Source: Actinoalloteichus fjordicus (GTDB taxonomy: Bacteria > Actinomycetota > Actinomycetes > Mycobacteriales > Pseudonocardiaceae). From it: 64,000 nucleotides of DNA. A model generated the notes under the pieces. That model did no database searches. It was not told where the DNA came from and saw only the letters and a list, made by a program, of their open reading frames with translations. The position numbers and the translations under genes were made by a program. The stretch lies in NCBI RefSeq assembly GCF_001941625.1, contig NZ_CP016076.1, forward strand, positions 4,146,249 to 4,210,248, given 5' to 3'. The first letter of the stretch is position 1, and every line of letters begins with the position of its first letter. Shown piece by piece: positions 51,436-62,211 of the stretch.

Positions 51436-53364
51436 TCAGGACGCGGCCGGGTCGGTGGCGCGTCCGCCGAGGTGGCGGGCCAGGAATCGCTCCAGGGTGC
51501 GGTAGAGCTCGATGTTGCTGTCGGGATTGATGAACCAATGGCCCTCGGTCTCGTTGAGCAGGTATTCCACCTCCGCGCCTCGAGCGCGCAACGCCTCTAC
51601 TATCCGGTCGGAGTGGCGGCGGGCTACGCGGACGTCGTTGGCACCGTGGATGAGCAGCATCGGGGCGGTGATGTCCCCGACCCTGCTGATCGGCGAGCGG
51701 GCGAGCAGGTCGGCTTCCTGGTCCGGGTCGTCCGGGTCGCCCATGTAGCGGAGGTAGCTGTTCTGGATGCCGCGCCTGACGACGGGGATCACCGACCGGA
51801 TGAGGTCGGGCAGGTCGGACATGCCGGTGTAGCTGACGGCGGCGGCGAAACGGTCGGGGGTGAACGCGGCCCCGACCAGGGCGGCGTAACCGCCGTAGGA
51901 ACAGCCGTAGATCGCGACCCGGTCGGGATCGGTGTGGCCCTGTGCGATCGCCCAGTCCAGGGCGTCGATCACGTCGTCGTGGATGCGCCCGGCGAACTCG
52001 CCGATCGCGGCCTGGGTGTGGGCCTTGCCGTAGCCGGTCGAGCCACGGAAGTTCACCTGCAGCACCGCGTAACCTCGGTTGGCCAGCAGCTGTACCTCCG
52101 GGTCGTAGCACCAGCTGTCGCGATACCACGGCCCGCCGTGCAGCAACAGCACCGTCGGAAGGCCGCGGGGCTCCACCCCGGTCGGCAGGGTGAGGTGGCA
52201 GGGCAGGTTCAGGCCGTCGCGAGCGGGGACGGTGACCGGGCTGACCGGGGCGAGCCGGGCGGGGTCCAGGTGCGGGTAGGGGCGGAACAGCCGCCGGGCC
52301 GCCCCGGTGGTGTGGTCGTAGAACCAGGTGACGCCGGGGTCGCGGTCGTGGGTGAAGTCGACCACCCAACGCTGTCCGCCTGCATCGCAGGAGAGGTGAG
52401 CCGGGTCGCCGTCGGACAGCTCGGCCAGCCTCGGCAGGACCTCGGCGAACTGCGGGTCGAGGGCGTGGATCACCTGGCGGTCGCCGAGGTAGCGGGCCCC
52501 GAGCAGCTTTCCGGTCGTCGGATGAACGATCAGGGCGGACGGGAACCGGGGATCGGCCTCCGGGCGGGGGGTGTCCAGGTCGAACACGGGGTGGCTGTCC
52601 ACCCCGACCTGCTCACCGCTGTCCAGATCCACCCGCACCAGTCGGGTGCGGTCCGAGCCTCGGGACGAGCCGATCCACAGCCCCGTCCCGTCCGGGGTGG
52701 GCACGCAGGGCAGGACGCCGAAGATGTGGTCGTCGCCGGGGAACCGCGTGATCAGGCGCTGGGCACCGTCGTTCCAGTCCGACAGCAGGTGATCGCCGTC
52801 GTCCGCCATGCTGAAGGCGAGGATCCGCTCCTGCGGCGTGCACTGCCAGCCGAGGACGTCGCCGGGGTTCTCGGCGAGCAGGGTCAGCCGGGCGGTGTCG
52901 AGGTCGAGCTCGTAGAGATCGATCAGGTCGGGTCGACGCGCGTTGAGCTGCACGAAAACCGTCCCCGGCCGGTCCGAGGAGAACTGGGTGCCCAACAGGC
53001 GCACCCCGTCGATCGGGGTGAGGTCGATCGCGGGCTCCTCCGGACGGGTCGGATCGACCCGATGCAGATGGGCGTTCTCGTCGCCGTCGGTGTCCTGGGT
53101 GAACAGCAGATAACGGGAATCGGCGGTCCAGAAGAACGCGTCGATGCTGCGGTGGTCGTCGGAGGTGACGCGTCGGGAGGCCGGGTCGTCCACCGCGTCG
53201 GTCTCGGGCCAGTCCCCGGCCAGGTCACGGACGAACACGTTGAGCCGGTCCCGCCACGGGGCGAAGTAGGCGACCTTCGTGCCGTCCGGGGAGAGCCGGG
53301 CGCGGCTGCGGGCAGGCGGGCCGAAGAACTCCTCGACGGCGATCAGTTGCGGCAGGGTCCTCAT
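51436..53364 (-). CDS. Prolyl-oligopeptidase-like S9 peptidase
   Basis: 642 residues. N-terminal beta-propeller (about 20-370, repeats such as SPDGTKVAYF and TADSRYLLFT), then alpha/beta-hydrolase with Ser489 (GCSYGG), Asp577 (HGANDVRV) and His609 (EGHWF). No signal peptide. Cuts short peptides; exact specificity unknown. Confidence 0.92.
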   Translation of the reverse strand: MRTLPQLIAVEEFFGPPARSRARLSPDGTKVAYFAPWRDRLNVFVRDLAGDWPETDAVDDPASRRVTSDDHRSIDAFFWTADSRYLLFTQDTDGDENAHLHRVDPTRPEEPAIDLTPIDGVRLLGTQFSSDRPGTVFVQLNARRPDLIDLYELDLDTARLTLLAENPGDVLGWQCTPQERILAFSMADDGDHLLSDWNDGAQRLITRFPGDDHIFGVLPCVPTPDGTGLWIGSSRGSDRTRLVRVDLDSGEQVGVDSHPVFDLDTPRPEADPRFPSALIVHPTTGKLLGARYLGDRQVIHALDPQFAEVLPRLAELSDGDPAHLSCDAGGQRWVVDFTHDRDPGVTWFYDHTTGAARRLFRPYPHLDPARLAPVSPVTVPARDGLNLPCHLTLPTGVEPRGLPTVLLLHGGPWYRDSWCYDPEVQLLANRGYAVLQVNFRGSTGYGKAHTQAAIGEFAGRIHDDVIDALDWAIAQGHTDPDRVAIYGCSYGGYAALVGAAFTPDRFAAAVSYTGMSDLPDLIRSVIPVVRRGIQNSYLRYMGDPDDPDQEADLLARSPISRVGDITAPMLLIHGANDVRVARRHSDRIVEALRARGAEVEYLLNETEGHWFINPDSNIELYRTLERFLARHLGGRATDPAAS

Positions 53365-53487
53365 GGCGGGTCCTCCAGGGTCGGCATCGCGGACACCCCC
53401 GAGTCCAATCCCTGACGTCGCGTCGGACTCAAGCCCGGTCTGCGTGATTCACGCCATATCGGCAGGCAAGGGCCGGGGCGGCCCCGG

Positions 53488-54219
53488 TCAGGACCCGTCG
53501 GACCGGATCAACCGCTGCTCGACCCGACGCAGGACGCGGTGCTGCACGGGCCGCAGGTTGTGCTCGCCCAGTTCGTCCACCAGCGCCGACGCCCGCCGGT
53601 CGATGGCGGGCAGCGCGGTCAGGCGCGCCACCATCGGTTCCAGATGCGCGACCAGGTCGTCGATGAGCGCCGCGACCTCGTCGTCGGGGGTGTCGGAATC
53701 GAGGGCGTAGAACCGCGCCGTGAGCGGAGCGACGGTCGCCGTACCGGCGCTGAGCAGCGCGATGAGCTCGGCGTGGCCCGCCTCGCCGAGCAGGTGCCCG
53801 ACCAGCAGCAGCTGCTCGTGCTCGTAACGGGCCATCGTGGCCGGTACGGCCGGTTCGGGGGCCGACCGGAACGCCGCCAGCTCCGGGGGCAGATCCGGTG
53901 GGGAGCCCGTGCGGCGCAGCACGGCGATACTGGCCCGGCGAGCGGTGAACCGTTCGATCTCCGCGGCGGCCTGCCGGTCGAACTCCTCGAGCAGCTGCTC
54001 GGCGGCCCCCGGATCGTCCAGCACCGGGGGCAGCGCGGACAGCGGGACGCCGAGGGCCGTCAACCGAGTGATGCGCAGGAGCCGAACCAGGTGGCCCACG
54101 TCGTAGCGCCGATAGCCACCGGCCGAACGCGGCGGCTCGGCCAGCAACCCGATCTGGTGGTAATGGCGCAGCGTGCGGACGGTGACACCGGCCAGTTCGG
54201 CGAGTTCACTGCTGAGCAA
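53488..54219 (-). CDS. MerR-family regulator
   Basis: About 243 residues; TTG start at 54219 chosen for AAGGAG 11 nt upstream and because the HTH (SSELAELAGVTVRTLRHYHQIGLLAEPPRSAGGYRRYDV) begins right there. The long C-terminal part is helical (TipA-like size) and could bind a ligand. Confidence 0.82.
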   Translation of the reverse strand: MLSSELAELAGVTVRTLRHYHQIGLLAEPPRSAGGYRRYDVGHLVRLLRITRLTALGVPLSALPPVLDDPGAAEQLLEEFDRQAAAEIERFTARRASIAVLRRTGSPPDLPPELAAFRSAPEPAVPATMARYEHEQLLLVGHLLGEAGHAELIALLSAGTATVAPLTARFYALDSDTPDDEVAALIDDLVAHLEPMVARLTALPAIDRRASALVDELGEHNLRPVQHRVLRRVEQRLIRSDGS

Positions 54220-54332
54220 CGGTCGTCCGCTCCTTCGGTTCCGGATCGCGCAGAGCACCGAGGGCGAGCACGGCCGACAGCCCGGCGACCGCGAATCTGC
54301 CACCACGCACGTCGCCGATACTCAGCCCGCCC

Positions 54333-56960
54333 TCACCCCTGATGCGCCGCGCAGGTCGCGCCCTCGGCGACCGCCCCGCCGACCGGCGACAACCCGAGCT
54401 GCACCCGGCCAACCCGGCCGTAGGTGGTGCCGCGCTGCCGGGCCGGGCGGCCGATGCGGTCGGCCAGGGCACGGAGCTGCTCGACGGTGCGCGCGGAGCC
54501 GTGTTCGGAGCCCGCCATCCGGCTGATGGTCTCCTCCATGAGCGTGCCGCCGACGTCGTTGGCGCCGCCGGTGAGCACCTCGGTGGAGCCCTCCTCGCCG
54601 AGCTTCACCCAGGAGCACTGCACGTTGTCGATCCGGCCGTGCAGCAGGAGCCGCGCCATGGCGTGCACCGCGCGGTTGTCCCGCCGCGTCGGCCCCGGCC
54701 GGGCCAGGCCCGCCAGGTAGAGCGGCGCGTTGCGGTGGACGAAGGGCAGCGGCACGAACTCGGTGAAGCCACCGACCCCGTTCGCCTTCGCCGTGTCCTG
54801 CACTCCGGCGAGGGTGCGCAGGTGGCCCAGCCAGTGTTCCGGGGTGTCGACGTGGCCGTACATCATCGTCGAGGAGGACGGGATGCCCAGCCGGTGCGCG
54901 GTGCTGACGACCTCGATCCACTGGGCGGCGGGCAGCTTCCCCTTGGTCAGCACCCAGCGGACGTCGTCGTCGAGGATCTCGGCGGCGGTGCCGGGGATGC
55001 TGCCCAGCCCGGCGTCGCGCAGCTCGGTGAGGCACTCCTCGATGCTGATGCCCGCCTTGGCCGCGACGCTGACGATCTCCATCGGACTGAAGGCGTGCAC
55101 GTGCATCTCCGGCACGCGGGCCCGCACCGCGCGCACCAGGTCGACGTAGCCGGTGACCGGCAGCTTCGGGTCGATGCCGCCCTGCATGCAGACCTCGGTG
55201 GCGCCCGCCCGCCAGGCCTCCTCGGCCCGGTCGGCGACCTCCGCCGGAGACAGGCGGTAGGCGTCTGCGTCGCGTTCCCGCTGGGCGAAGGCGCAGAATC
55301 GGCAGCCCACGTAGCAGATGTTGGAGAAGTTGATGTTGCGGTTGACGACGTAGGTGACGTCGTCGCCGACGACGCTGCGACGCAGGTCGTCCGCGAGGCC
55401 CGCGAGCGCGTCCAGCGCCACGCCGTCGCAGGTCATCAAGGCCATGGCGGCGGCGGTGTTGGCCTCGTCGAGCAGGGCGGCCGGGTCGGCGGCGGCGATG
55501 CGCAGGCCCGCGCGGACGTCGGTGTCCAGGCGTTCGGGTGCGGCGGTGTCCGGCAGGCTCGCCTTGAGCGAGTCCCAGTCGCCGTAGACGGTGTCGAAGT
55601 CGCCGCGCCGGTCCTCGCTGCGGCCGACGGTGTCGATGCCGACGTGCAGGTCGGTGCGGCCGACCGACTCGATCCCGCCGTCGGGCTCCTGCCAGGGGCG
55701 GCCCGCGAGGACGGCGGCCTCGTCGGCGAGACCGTCCGGGGTGGCCAGCGCCGCGACGTGGGCCGCGACCCTGGTGTCGAGCCACTGGGTGCTGTCCCCG
55801 GCTAGGCCCTGCCGCAGATGACGCGGGTAGATGGTGAGCCGCTCACGCAGGGCGAAGCCGTTCTCGGCGGTGACCTCGCGCAGCGCGTCGATCGCGGGCC
55901 AGGGGCGTTCGGGGTTGACGTGGTCGGGCGTCACCGGGGACACCCCGCCCCAGTCGTCGATGCCTGCCCGCAGCATCAGGCCGTGTTCGGCCCCGACGAG
56001 GTTCGGCGGCGCCTGCACGCTGACGCCCGAGGGCATCAGCAGCCGGGCCACCGCGATCGTGGCCGCGAGTTCGTTCAGGTCGGCGTCGGGCATTCCGCGC
56101 ATCGCGGTGTCCGGCTTGGCGCGGAAGTTCTGGACGATCACCTCTTGGAGATGCCCGTACTGGCGGGCGGAGGCACGCAGGGCGAGCAACGCCTCGGCGC
56201 GTTCGAGGCGCGTCTCGCCGATGCCGATGAGGATGCCGCTGGTGAAGGGGATGCCGATGCGACCGGCCTCGGCGAGCACCTTGAGCCGGACGGCGGGCTC
56301 CTTGTCCGGGCTGGCGTAGTGCGGCATGCCCTTCTCGCTCCACAGCCGCTCGGACGTGGTCTCCAGCATCATGCCCATGCTGGGAGCGACGGGCTTGAGC
56401 CTGGTCATCTCGGACCAGCTCAGCACGCCGGGGTTGAGATGCGGGAGCAGGCCGGTCTCCTCCAGGACCGCGACGGCACAGGACCGCAGGTAGTCCACTG
56501 TGGACGAGTAGCCGCGTGCCTCGAGCCACTCGGAGGCGGCGTCCCAGCGCAGCTCCGGCCGGTCGCCCAGGGTGAACAGGGCCTCTTTGCAGCCCGCCTC
56601 GGCGCCCTGGCGCGCGATTGCCACGACCTCCTCGCGCTCGAGATAGGCGGACTCGACCTTGTGCGGCACGGTCGCGAAGGTGCAGTAGTGGCAGCGGTCG
56701 CGGCACAACCGGGTCAGGGGGATGAACACCTTGCGGCTGTAGGTGACCAGGCCTGCGCGGCCCTCCGCCGTCAGGTGCGCATCACGCGCCCGACCCGCGA
56801 CCGCGAGGAGTTCGTCGAGATCGGCGTCACGGGCGTGCAGCAGCACGGAGGCCTCGGTGGCGTCGAGCGTCACCCCGTCCCTGGCGCGACGCAAGGCCCG
56901 CCGCATAGCCGACGCGGCCGGGGCTGGTTCTAGCGGGGACGGCTCCAGTTCGATCGACAC
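54333..56960 (-). CDS. fbiC: Bifunctional FO synthase (CofG-CofH fusion)
   Basis: 875 residues. Two radical-SAM domains that build the 7,8-didemethyl-8-hydroxy-5-deazariboflavin chromophore of cofactor F420. CofG half with Cys86/90/93 (CRDRCHYC), CofH half with Cys549/553/556 (CYVGCRFC). Length equals other actinobacterial FbiC proteins. Single gene, own promoter; F420 enzymes elsewhere would use the product. Confidence 0.96.
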   Translation of the reverse strand: MSIELEPSPLEPAPAASAMRRALRRARDGVTLDATEASVLLHARDADLDELLAVAGRARDAHLTAEGRAGLVTYSRKVFIPLTRLCRDRCHYCTFATVPHKVESAYLEREEVVAIARQGAEAGCKEALFTLGDRPELRWDAASEWLEARGYSSTVDYLRSCAVAVLEETGLLPHLNPGVLSWSEMTRLKPVAPSMGMMLETTSERLWSEKGMPHYASPDKEPAVRLKVLAEAGRIGIPFTSGILIGIGETRLERAEALLALRASARQYGHLQEVIVQNFRAKPDTAMRGMPDADLNELAATIAVARLLMPSGVSVQAPPNLVGAEHGLMLRAGIDDWGGVSPVTPDHVNPERPWPAIDALREVTAENGFALRERLTIYPRHLRQGLAGDSTQWLDTRVAAHVAALATPDGLADEAAVLAGRPWQEPDGGIESVGRTDLHVGIDTVGRSEDRRGDFDTVYGDWDSLKASLPDTAAPERLDTDVRAGLRIAAADPAALLDEANTAAAMALMTCDGVALDALAGLADDLRRSVVGDDVTYVVNRNINFSNICYVGCRFCAFAQRERDADAYRLSPAEVADRAEEAWRAGATEVCMQGGIDPKLPVTGYVDLVRAVRARVPEMHVHAFSPMEIVSVAAKAGISIEECLTELRDAGLGSIPGTAAEILDDDVRWVLTKGKLPAAQWIEVVSTAHRLGIPSSSTMMYGHVDTPEHWLGHLRTLAGVQDTAKANGVGGFTEFVPLPFVHRNAPLYLAGLARPGPTRRDNRAVHAMARLLLHGRIDNVQCSWVKLGEEGSTEVLTGGANDVGGTLMEETISRMAGSEHGSARTVEQLRALADRIGRPARQRGTTYGRVGRVQLGLSPVGGAVAEGATCAAHQG

Positions 56961-57535
56961 GAACCGAGGCTAACAAGCGGCTGCACGGAAATCCCCTGTC
57001 GCTCCAGGGAGATACCCACCCAGTCGGGTATGTCACTGAACGGAATAGATCCGGAGCGCGGCGGCAGAAGACAGTCGAACGACTCCAGGCGGTTGTTCGG
57101 TCGGCATTCGTTGAATTCCCTGATGGCCGCACGGAGACAGGCGGGACTCGGCCGCGCCCGACGATCTCACCGTGCAGGCCGACGGTGACCAGGCCTCGGC
57201 GGGGTCCGGGGGATGCAGCTCGCGGCGGGGGCTCGATGTCGGCAGGCCTCCGTGGACGACAGCGTCGATCGGTAGTGCGTCACGATGAGCCGTGACGTCA
57301 CCCTGTCGACGGGCTACGCGGCAGGCCCGTTCTCCTATCTTGCCGAGCCGGGCGACGGCCCCGACCACGATGTCGAGGACGCTGCCGGCGCCTCGGACCC
57401 GCTCCGCGCCTGGTCCGAGATCTCATCGCCGAAGGGAAGGCGACAGACCGAGGCACCGCACCCGGCAGGCCGCCGAGGCTGTGGGAGCAGAATGACGGGC
57501 TCGCCCTGACACCTTCGCCGTCGTAGCGCGGCCGA
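56961..57535. other. Intergenic region
   Basis: About 570 bp, no gene supported. A 74-codon frame at 57285-57509 looks weakly protein-like but lacks a ribosome-binding site. Confidence 0.4.
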
Positions 57536-58501
57536 TCATTGCCAATAGTCCCGGTCTGGCAGGCGGAGCCAGCGATCGGGCGGCCCGGCGACCGGACGGG
57601 TGTCTGTCGGCCGAAGCCCGGCATAAGCACACGCGTAGGCCACCCCCGAGTACCGATAGAGGTACGCGGCGAGGACTTCTTCGGACGACGTGGCGCCGTG
57701 CCAGTGGCCGCAGATCAGGTCCGAGCCTTCGATCACCCCGTCCCGCACGATACTGCCCTGACCGCCGCTCTTCGGGTTGACGTAGAGCCCGTAGGCATGT
57801 GTGCCGACCGAGACGCGGGTCGCGACGCCGGGCATCGACGGCCCGTATCCCCACGGCTGCGTGAGGATGACGCCGCCCGGCACGTCGGTGACGCCGAAGA
57901 TGCGCAGCGTCTCGTTGTCCAGTTCGCGGTCCCAGGGATCGTCGACGAACGAGCCGGGTCCGGTGTCGGTCATCGGCACGGCGTCCAGGCGTCGGGCCGT
58001 CTCGGCTGCCGTGACGTCGGCGACGCACAGCAGCCCGAAGCCGTCGAAGTAGTCATCGCCCAGTGCCGCGATCAGCCTGCGGCCCTCCGCCGAAGCGGCC
58101 TTCTCCGCAGCCGACAGGCACACCCCGTCGGGCGGGCTGCCGAACAATCCGGCATCGGCACCCGCCAGGCTGAGCCTGCCCGGCGACCAGCCCGACATCA
58201 TCGGCTGCCACGGGTCCGCCCCGGCGGCGAGGAGTACACGGGCATTCTCCGGCCGGCCCTCGTAGACGGCCGTCCAGAGCGCGGTGTGACCACTGGATCG
58301 AGCATCGACGTCGCGAACTCGCCCGGCCAACTCGGCGACCACCTCGGGCGAGCCTTCGGAGGCCGCCTGGTGCAGGGGCGGATCACCCAGATACCCGCCG
58401 ACGTTCGGATCGGCACCCGCGTCGAATCGAGCCCGGACCTCGGCAAGGTCGGTCCAGGGCGGTGTGGGTTTCGCCCAGCCCGTCGATGAGACACCCGCCA
58501 C
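57536..58501 (-). CDS. Ankyrin-repeat protein
   Basis: About 321 residues from GTG at 58501 (GGGGGA upstream). Ankyrin repeats at about 20-115 (FDAGADPNVGGYLGDPPLHQAASEGSPEVVAELAGRVRDVDARSSGHTALWTAVYEGRPENARVLLAAGADP); the C-terminal 150 residues form an unrecognised domain rich in Trp/Gly (ILTQPWGYGPSMPGVATRVSVGTHAYGLYVNPKSGGQG). Function unknown. Confidence 0.78.
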   Translation of the reverse strand: MAGVSSTGWAKPTPPWTDLAEVRARFDAGADPNVGGYLGDPPLHQAASEGSPEVVAELAGRVRDVDARSSGHTALWTAVYEGRPENARVLLAAGADPWQPMMSGWSPGRLSLAGADAGLFGSPPDGVCLSAAEKAASAEGRRLIAALGDDYFDGFGLLCVADVTAAETARRLDAVPMTDTGPGSFVDDPWDRELDNETLRIFGVTDVPGGVILTQPWGYGPSMPGVATRVSVGTHAYGLYVNPKSGGQGSIVRDGVIEGSDLICGHWHGATSSEEVLAAYLYRYSGVAYACAYAGLRPTDTRPVAGPPDRWLRLPDRDYWQ

Positions 58502-59028
58502 GACATTCCCCCGTTTCGACCACGTCCGGTACGCCGCTCGTGGGGTCACCGGACACCTCGACAGCACGGGAACGGTAGCCGGGACCGCCGACGATTCTCG
58601 GGTCCACAGCGGACAGAGCGCTCCCGACATCGAGCTTGCCCCCGGTCGACAGCGGGTCAGCTCGGAACCGTGGTCGCGCTTCGGCTGCTCCCTTTGACCT
58701 TCCAGCAACGCGAAGCTGACGCCTGCTGATATCCAAGCACCACACACCGGAGGGTCGACAGCATCGGATCGCCGATGACCGGGCTGATCTTCCTCATCGT
58801 CACCTCGGCACGCTCGGTCTGGGCCGAGTACTGCGGGAGCGACCCGCGACGAGGACGCTCCGAGGTGCGGCCGATGACCGGGCTGGTCACCGCGAGCCGG
58901 GTGCGCTGCCGATCTCAGACCAGGAATCGAGTCACCACACCGCGCAATACAAGGTGAGCCCAAGCCGCCCGGCCGGAGAAGACCTCGTGCGGCAGGACGG
59001 GAGCGAGGCTGCCGTACTCTGCCGGGCC
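58502..59028. other. Intergenic region
   Basis: About 530 bp. No convincing gene. The frame open upstream of the ankyrin gene is not coding-like. Confidence 0.4.
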
Positions 59029-59319
59029 ATGCCATCTTTCCGCGTGACGATGACGATCGGGATGCTGCGACCCGGTGTCGCACCGGAGCGAGTCGTGCCG
59101 ACCGCCGCCGAGGCCGCAGCCGAGTTCGCCACCGTCGAGGCCTCGGCAGTGGACGTCGTGGCGGGCGAAGCCCGAGTCACGGTCCGCTTCACGGCAGGCG
59201 ACCAGCAGATCGCCCGACAGATCGGTGACCACGTCGTCTCCGCGACCGCCGCCGTCGCCGAGACGCGAGCCTGGACGCTCACCCACCGCACCAGAGGCCA
59301 GTGGACCGTGCTCGCCTGA
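59029..59319 (+). CDS. Small hypothetical protein beside array 6
   Basis: 96 residues, MPSFRVTMTIGMLRPG. Looks like a compact alpha/beta protein (two strand-helix-strand units). No family recognised. Stop is 28 nt from the far end of array 6. Confidence 0.55.
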   Translation: MPSFRVTMTIGMLRPGVAPERVVPTAAEAAAEFATVEASAVDVVAGEARVTVRFTAGDQQIARQIGDHVVSATAAVAETRAWTLTHRTRGQWTVLA

Positions 59320-59346
59320 ACGCGACGGGTCGCGGTTGATGAGCGG

Positions 59347-60340
59347 CCTTGTGATCCACCGGCCCCGAAGGGCCGGTGGCACTTCATCCGTCTACGTAAT
59401 TCGACGCTGTCGAAGATGGAGTTGCGATCCTCACCGGCTCCGAAGGGCCGGTGCCACCGCCCTGGATCGAGGGGCTTCGCCTCGTGGATCGGCCAGTTGC
59501 GATCCTCACCGGCCCCGGAGGGCCGGTGCCACCTGTCTCGGCCGCCCAGCACCCGCAGCTGCTGTTCGGTGTTGCGATCCTCACCGGACCCGAAGGGCCG
59601 GTGCCACCCACGCGGGGATGTTGTCGGCGGTGTCGGTGGGGGTTGCGATCCTCACCGGCCCCGAAGGGCCAGTGCCACTCCCCGCGCAGATCGCGAGCCG
59701 TCGGCACGCGGTCGTTGCGATCCTCACCGGCCCCGAAGGGCCGGTGCCACGCAGCTCGCGGTCGGTCTGGAGGAGGTCACGAGAAGGTTGCGATCCTCAC
59801 CGGCCCCGAAGGGCCGGTGCCACCGCCACTCGTCAACGGCTGCGCGACCGACTGGCCTTGTTGCGATCCTCACCGGCCCCGAAGGGCCGGTGCCACCAGT
59901 GCGGACAGCTCGCCCTGGTGACGGCTGTGGACGTTGCGATCCTCACCGGCCCCGAAGGGCCGGTGCCACTCGAGCCCGTCGGCCGCCAGGCGGGCCGGTC
60001 TGGGCAGTTGCGATCCTCACCGGCCCCGGAGGGCCGGTGCCACCCGGCGGGGCTTCGTCAGCCTGCGATCAGATCAGATCAGTTGCGATCCTCACCGGCC
60101 CCGGAGGGCCGGTGCCACCGCCGCCGAACTGCTGGCGGTGATCGCGGTGCGCCTCGTTGCGATCCTCACCGGCCCCGGAGGGCCGGTGCCACCCGCCTGG
60201 TCGTCGCCGGCGACGGCGTGGAGATCCCGGTTGCGATCCTCACCGGCCCCGGAGGGCCGGTGCCACGCCAGCCCCGGCGTGTTGGCAACCCCCGCCGACG
60301 ACAGTTGCGATCCTCACCGGCCCCGGAGGGCCGGTGCCAC
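59347..60340 (-). CRISPR. 37-nt repeat CRISPR array 6, 13 repeats plus one decayed
   Basis: Good copies start at 59421, 59496, 59571, 59642, 59714, 59787, 59860, 59933, 60007, 60082, 60156, 60230 and 60304; a decayed one at about 59347-59382. Read leftwards from the leader at right, repeats run CGGA-loop (six nearest the leader), then CGAA-loop, then mixed and mutated copies at the far end. Confidence 0.96.
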
Positions 60341-60475
60341 CCTGCCGCAGCAGGGGTATTGCCTTCCTCAACGCGCCAAGGTTACCGAGCAGTGACCAAC
60401 ACGCCCGAATTTGAGTTCGGAGTCGCCAGGCGTGTCGCATGACGCTTGCCCTCCCCAAGCGATTCGGCGACGGTT
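60341..60475 (-). promoter_or_regulatory. Leader of array 6
   Basis: Nearly the same as the array 3 leader for the first 40 nt (CCCTGCCGCAGCAGGGG, then TATTGCCTTCCTCAACGC) and keeps the distal blocks (CCAACACGCCCG, CAGGCGTGTCGCA, GACGCTTGCCCTCCC). Confidence 0.85.
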
Positions 60476-60692
60476 GGCGTCACCGGATCAGCCGGAGCGG
60501 TACAAGCCCGACCGCCCACTCTACGAGACGGCCGGTCCGACACATGCTCACGACGGCCGGGACGAATGTGTCTGCCCGTCGAGCAGGCAGGCACGGCGAC
60601 GTCCATCCAGTGAGACACCCTGCCCGGCCGACCGGTGACGACCTAGCCTCCCGGGATAGTCCGCGCAGCCGACTCTCGTCCTGGAGTGCCCC

Positions 60693-61982
60693 GTGTCCGC
60701 CACCACCGACCAGCCCACCGGCGGAAACGCCGGGAGAACCGCCGATCTGCTCCTGAGGTCGCCGACGTCGTGCGCCGCACCGACGCCCGCCCCGGAGGAG
60801 CCGGTCCGGGTGGTCCCGCTCACCATCGCGGCAGTCCTGGCGGTCGCGCTGAGCTGGTACGTGTGGATCACGCACGGGCCTCGTCCCGGCACGCTGCTGA
60901 TGATCGGCTTAGGCCTCGGCGTGGCGCTCTTCCACTCGCGGTTCGGCTTCACCTCGGCCTGGCGGCAGCTCGTCGCCGTCGGCAACGGCCGGGGGCTGCG
61001 GGCGCATGCGCTGCTGCTCGGCACGGCGGCCACGTTGATCTCGCTCATCGTGGTCTCCGGCGCGGGTCTGTTCGGGGCTGTTCCCGAGGTGTCGGCGGGT
61101 CCGATCGGCCTGGCGTTGTTCGCGGGCGCGGCCCTCTTCGCCGTCGGCATGCAGCTCGGCGGGGCCTGCGCCTCGGGCACGCTGTTCGCCGTCGGCGCCG
61201 GGCAGTCGACGATCGTGCTGACGCTGGGCGGCTTCATCCTGGGCTCGGTGTTCTACACCTGGGCCTTCCCCGTCTTCGACGGCTGGCCGCAGGTGCCGGG
61301 CATCCTGTTGTCCGATCACGTCGGCTGGTTCGGTTCCTGGGCGATCACCATCGTCGTGCTGCTCGGCATCGTGCTGCTGACCAGGGTCGTGCAGGCTCAT
61401 CGCACGCCCCCGCCGGTCGGCGCAGTGCCCACGGCGCGCGGGATCGCCAGGGTGTTCCGGGGCTCGTGGCCGCTGCTGGTCGGCGCCGTGGTTCTCGCGG
61501 TGCTCGCCGCCTCGGTGGTCCTGGTGTCCGGCGGCACCTGGGGAGTCACCTTCGCTTTCGCCCTCTGGGGAGCGAAACTCCTCCAGGTCATCGGGTTTCA
61601 GCCCGAGGCATGGGAGTTCTGGCAGAGCAGCAGCAACGCCCAGGCCCTGGCCGCTCCGCTGCTGACGGACAAGACCAGCCTCACCAACCTCGGTATCATC
61701 CTCGGCGCGGCGGTCGCCGCAGCGGCGGCGGGCGCCTGGCGTTTCCGGGCCGAGATCCCGTGGCGGACCGCGTTGGCGGCCGTGCTGGGCGGCGTGTTGA
61801 TGGGTATCGGGGCGCGGCTGGCGGGCGGCTGCAACATCGGCGCCTACCTCGGCGGCATCTCCACCGGCAGCCTGCACGGCTGGCTGTGGGGCGCGTTCGC
61901 GCTCGGCGGCACCTGGATCGGCCTCCGACTGCGCCCGCTGTTCGGGCTCGCCACCCCGAAGCCCAGCGACAGCGTGTGCTGA
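60693..61982 (+). CDS. YeeE/YedE-family sulfur transporter
   Basis: 429 residues, GTG start. About ten membrane helices; the two Cys motifs of the thiosulfate-uptake family are present (GGACASGTLF near 170, GGCNIGAYLGG near 390). Expected to move thiosulfate or another sulfur donor. Stands alone; no TusA/rhodanese gene adjacent. Confidence 0.88.
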   Translation: MSATTDQPTGGNAGRTADLLLRSPTSCAAPTPAPEEPVRVVPLTIAAVLAVALSWYVWITHGPRPGTLLMIGLGLGVALFHSRFGFTSAWRQLVAVGNGRGLRAHALLLGTAATLISLIVVSGAGLFGAVPEVSAGPIGLALFAGAALFAVGMQLGGACASGTLFAVGAGQSTIVLTLGGFILGSVFYTWAFPVFDGWPQVPGILLSDHVGWFGSWAITIVVLLGIVLLTRVVQAHRTPPPVGAVPTARGIARVFRGSWPLLVGAVVLAVLAASVVLVSGGTWGVTFAFALWGAKLLQVIGFQPEAWEFWQSSSNAQALAAPLLTDKTSLTNLGIILGAAVAAAAAGAWRFRAEIPWRTALAAVLGGVLMGIGARLAGGCNIGAYLGGISTGSLHGWLWGAFALGGTWIGLRLRPLFGLATPKPSDSVC

Positions 61983-62211
61983 GGCAGAAATCTTCCTGAG
62001 GGGCAGTTCCGGAGAGAATCGATCGACAACAGCCGTCGCTCCAACCCCCAGCGGAACTGTCGATCATGGCAACTCGCCTCCTTCCTAGCCCCACACCGGC
62101 CGCTATTCAACGGCTTGGTCACGATCTTGCGATTATTCGTAACAGCATCGCGCGCTTCCTCGATCAACCAGTTTGGTCGAGAGTGATACACATCACGGGA
62201 GGTTGCGTCAA

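Noticed and set aside
59075..60442. 455-codon frame over array 6
   Set aside because: Repeat translation (AILTGPEGPVP, CDPHRPRRAGAT), no ribosome-binding site.
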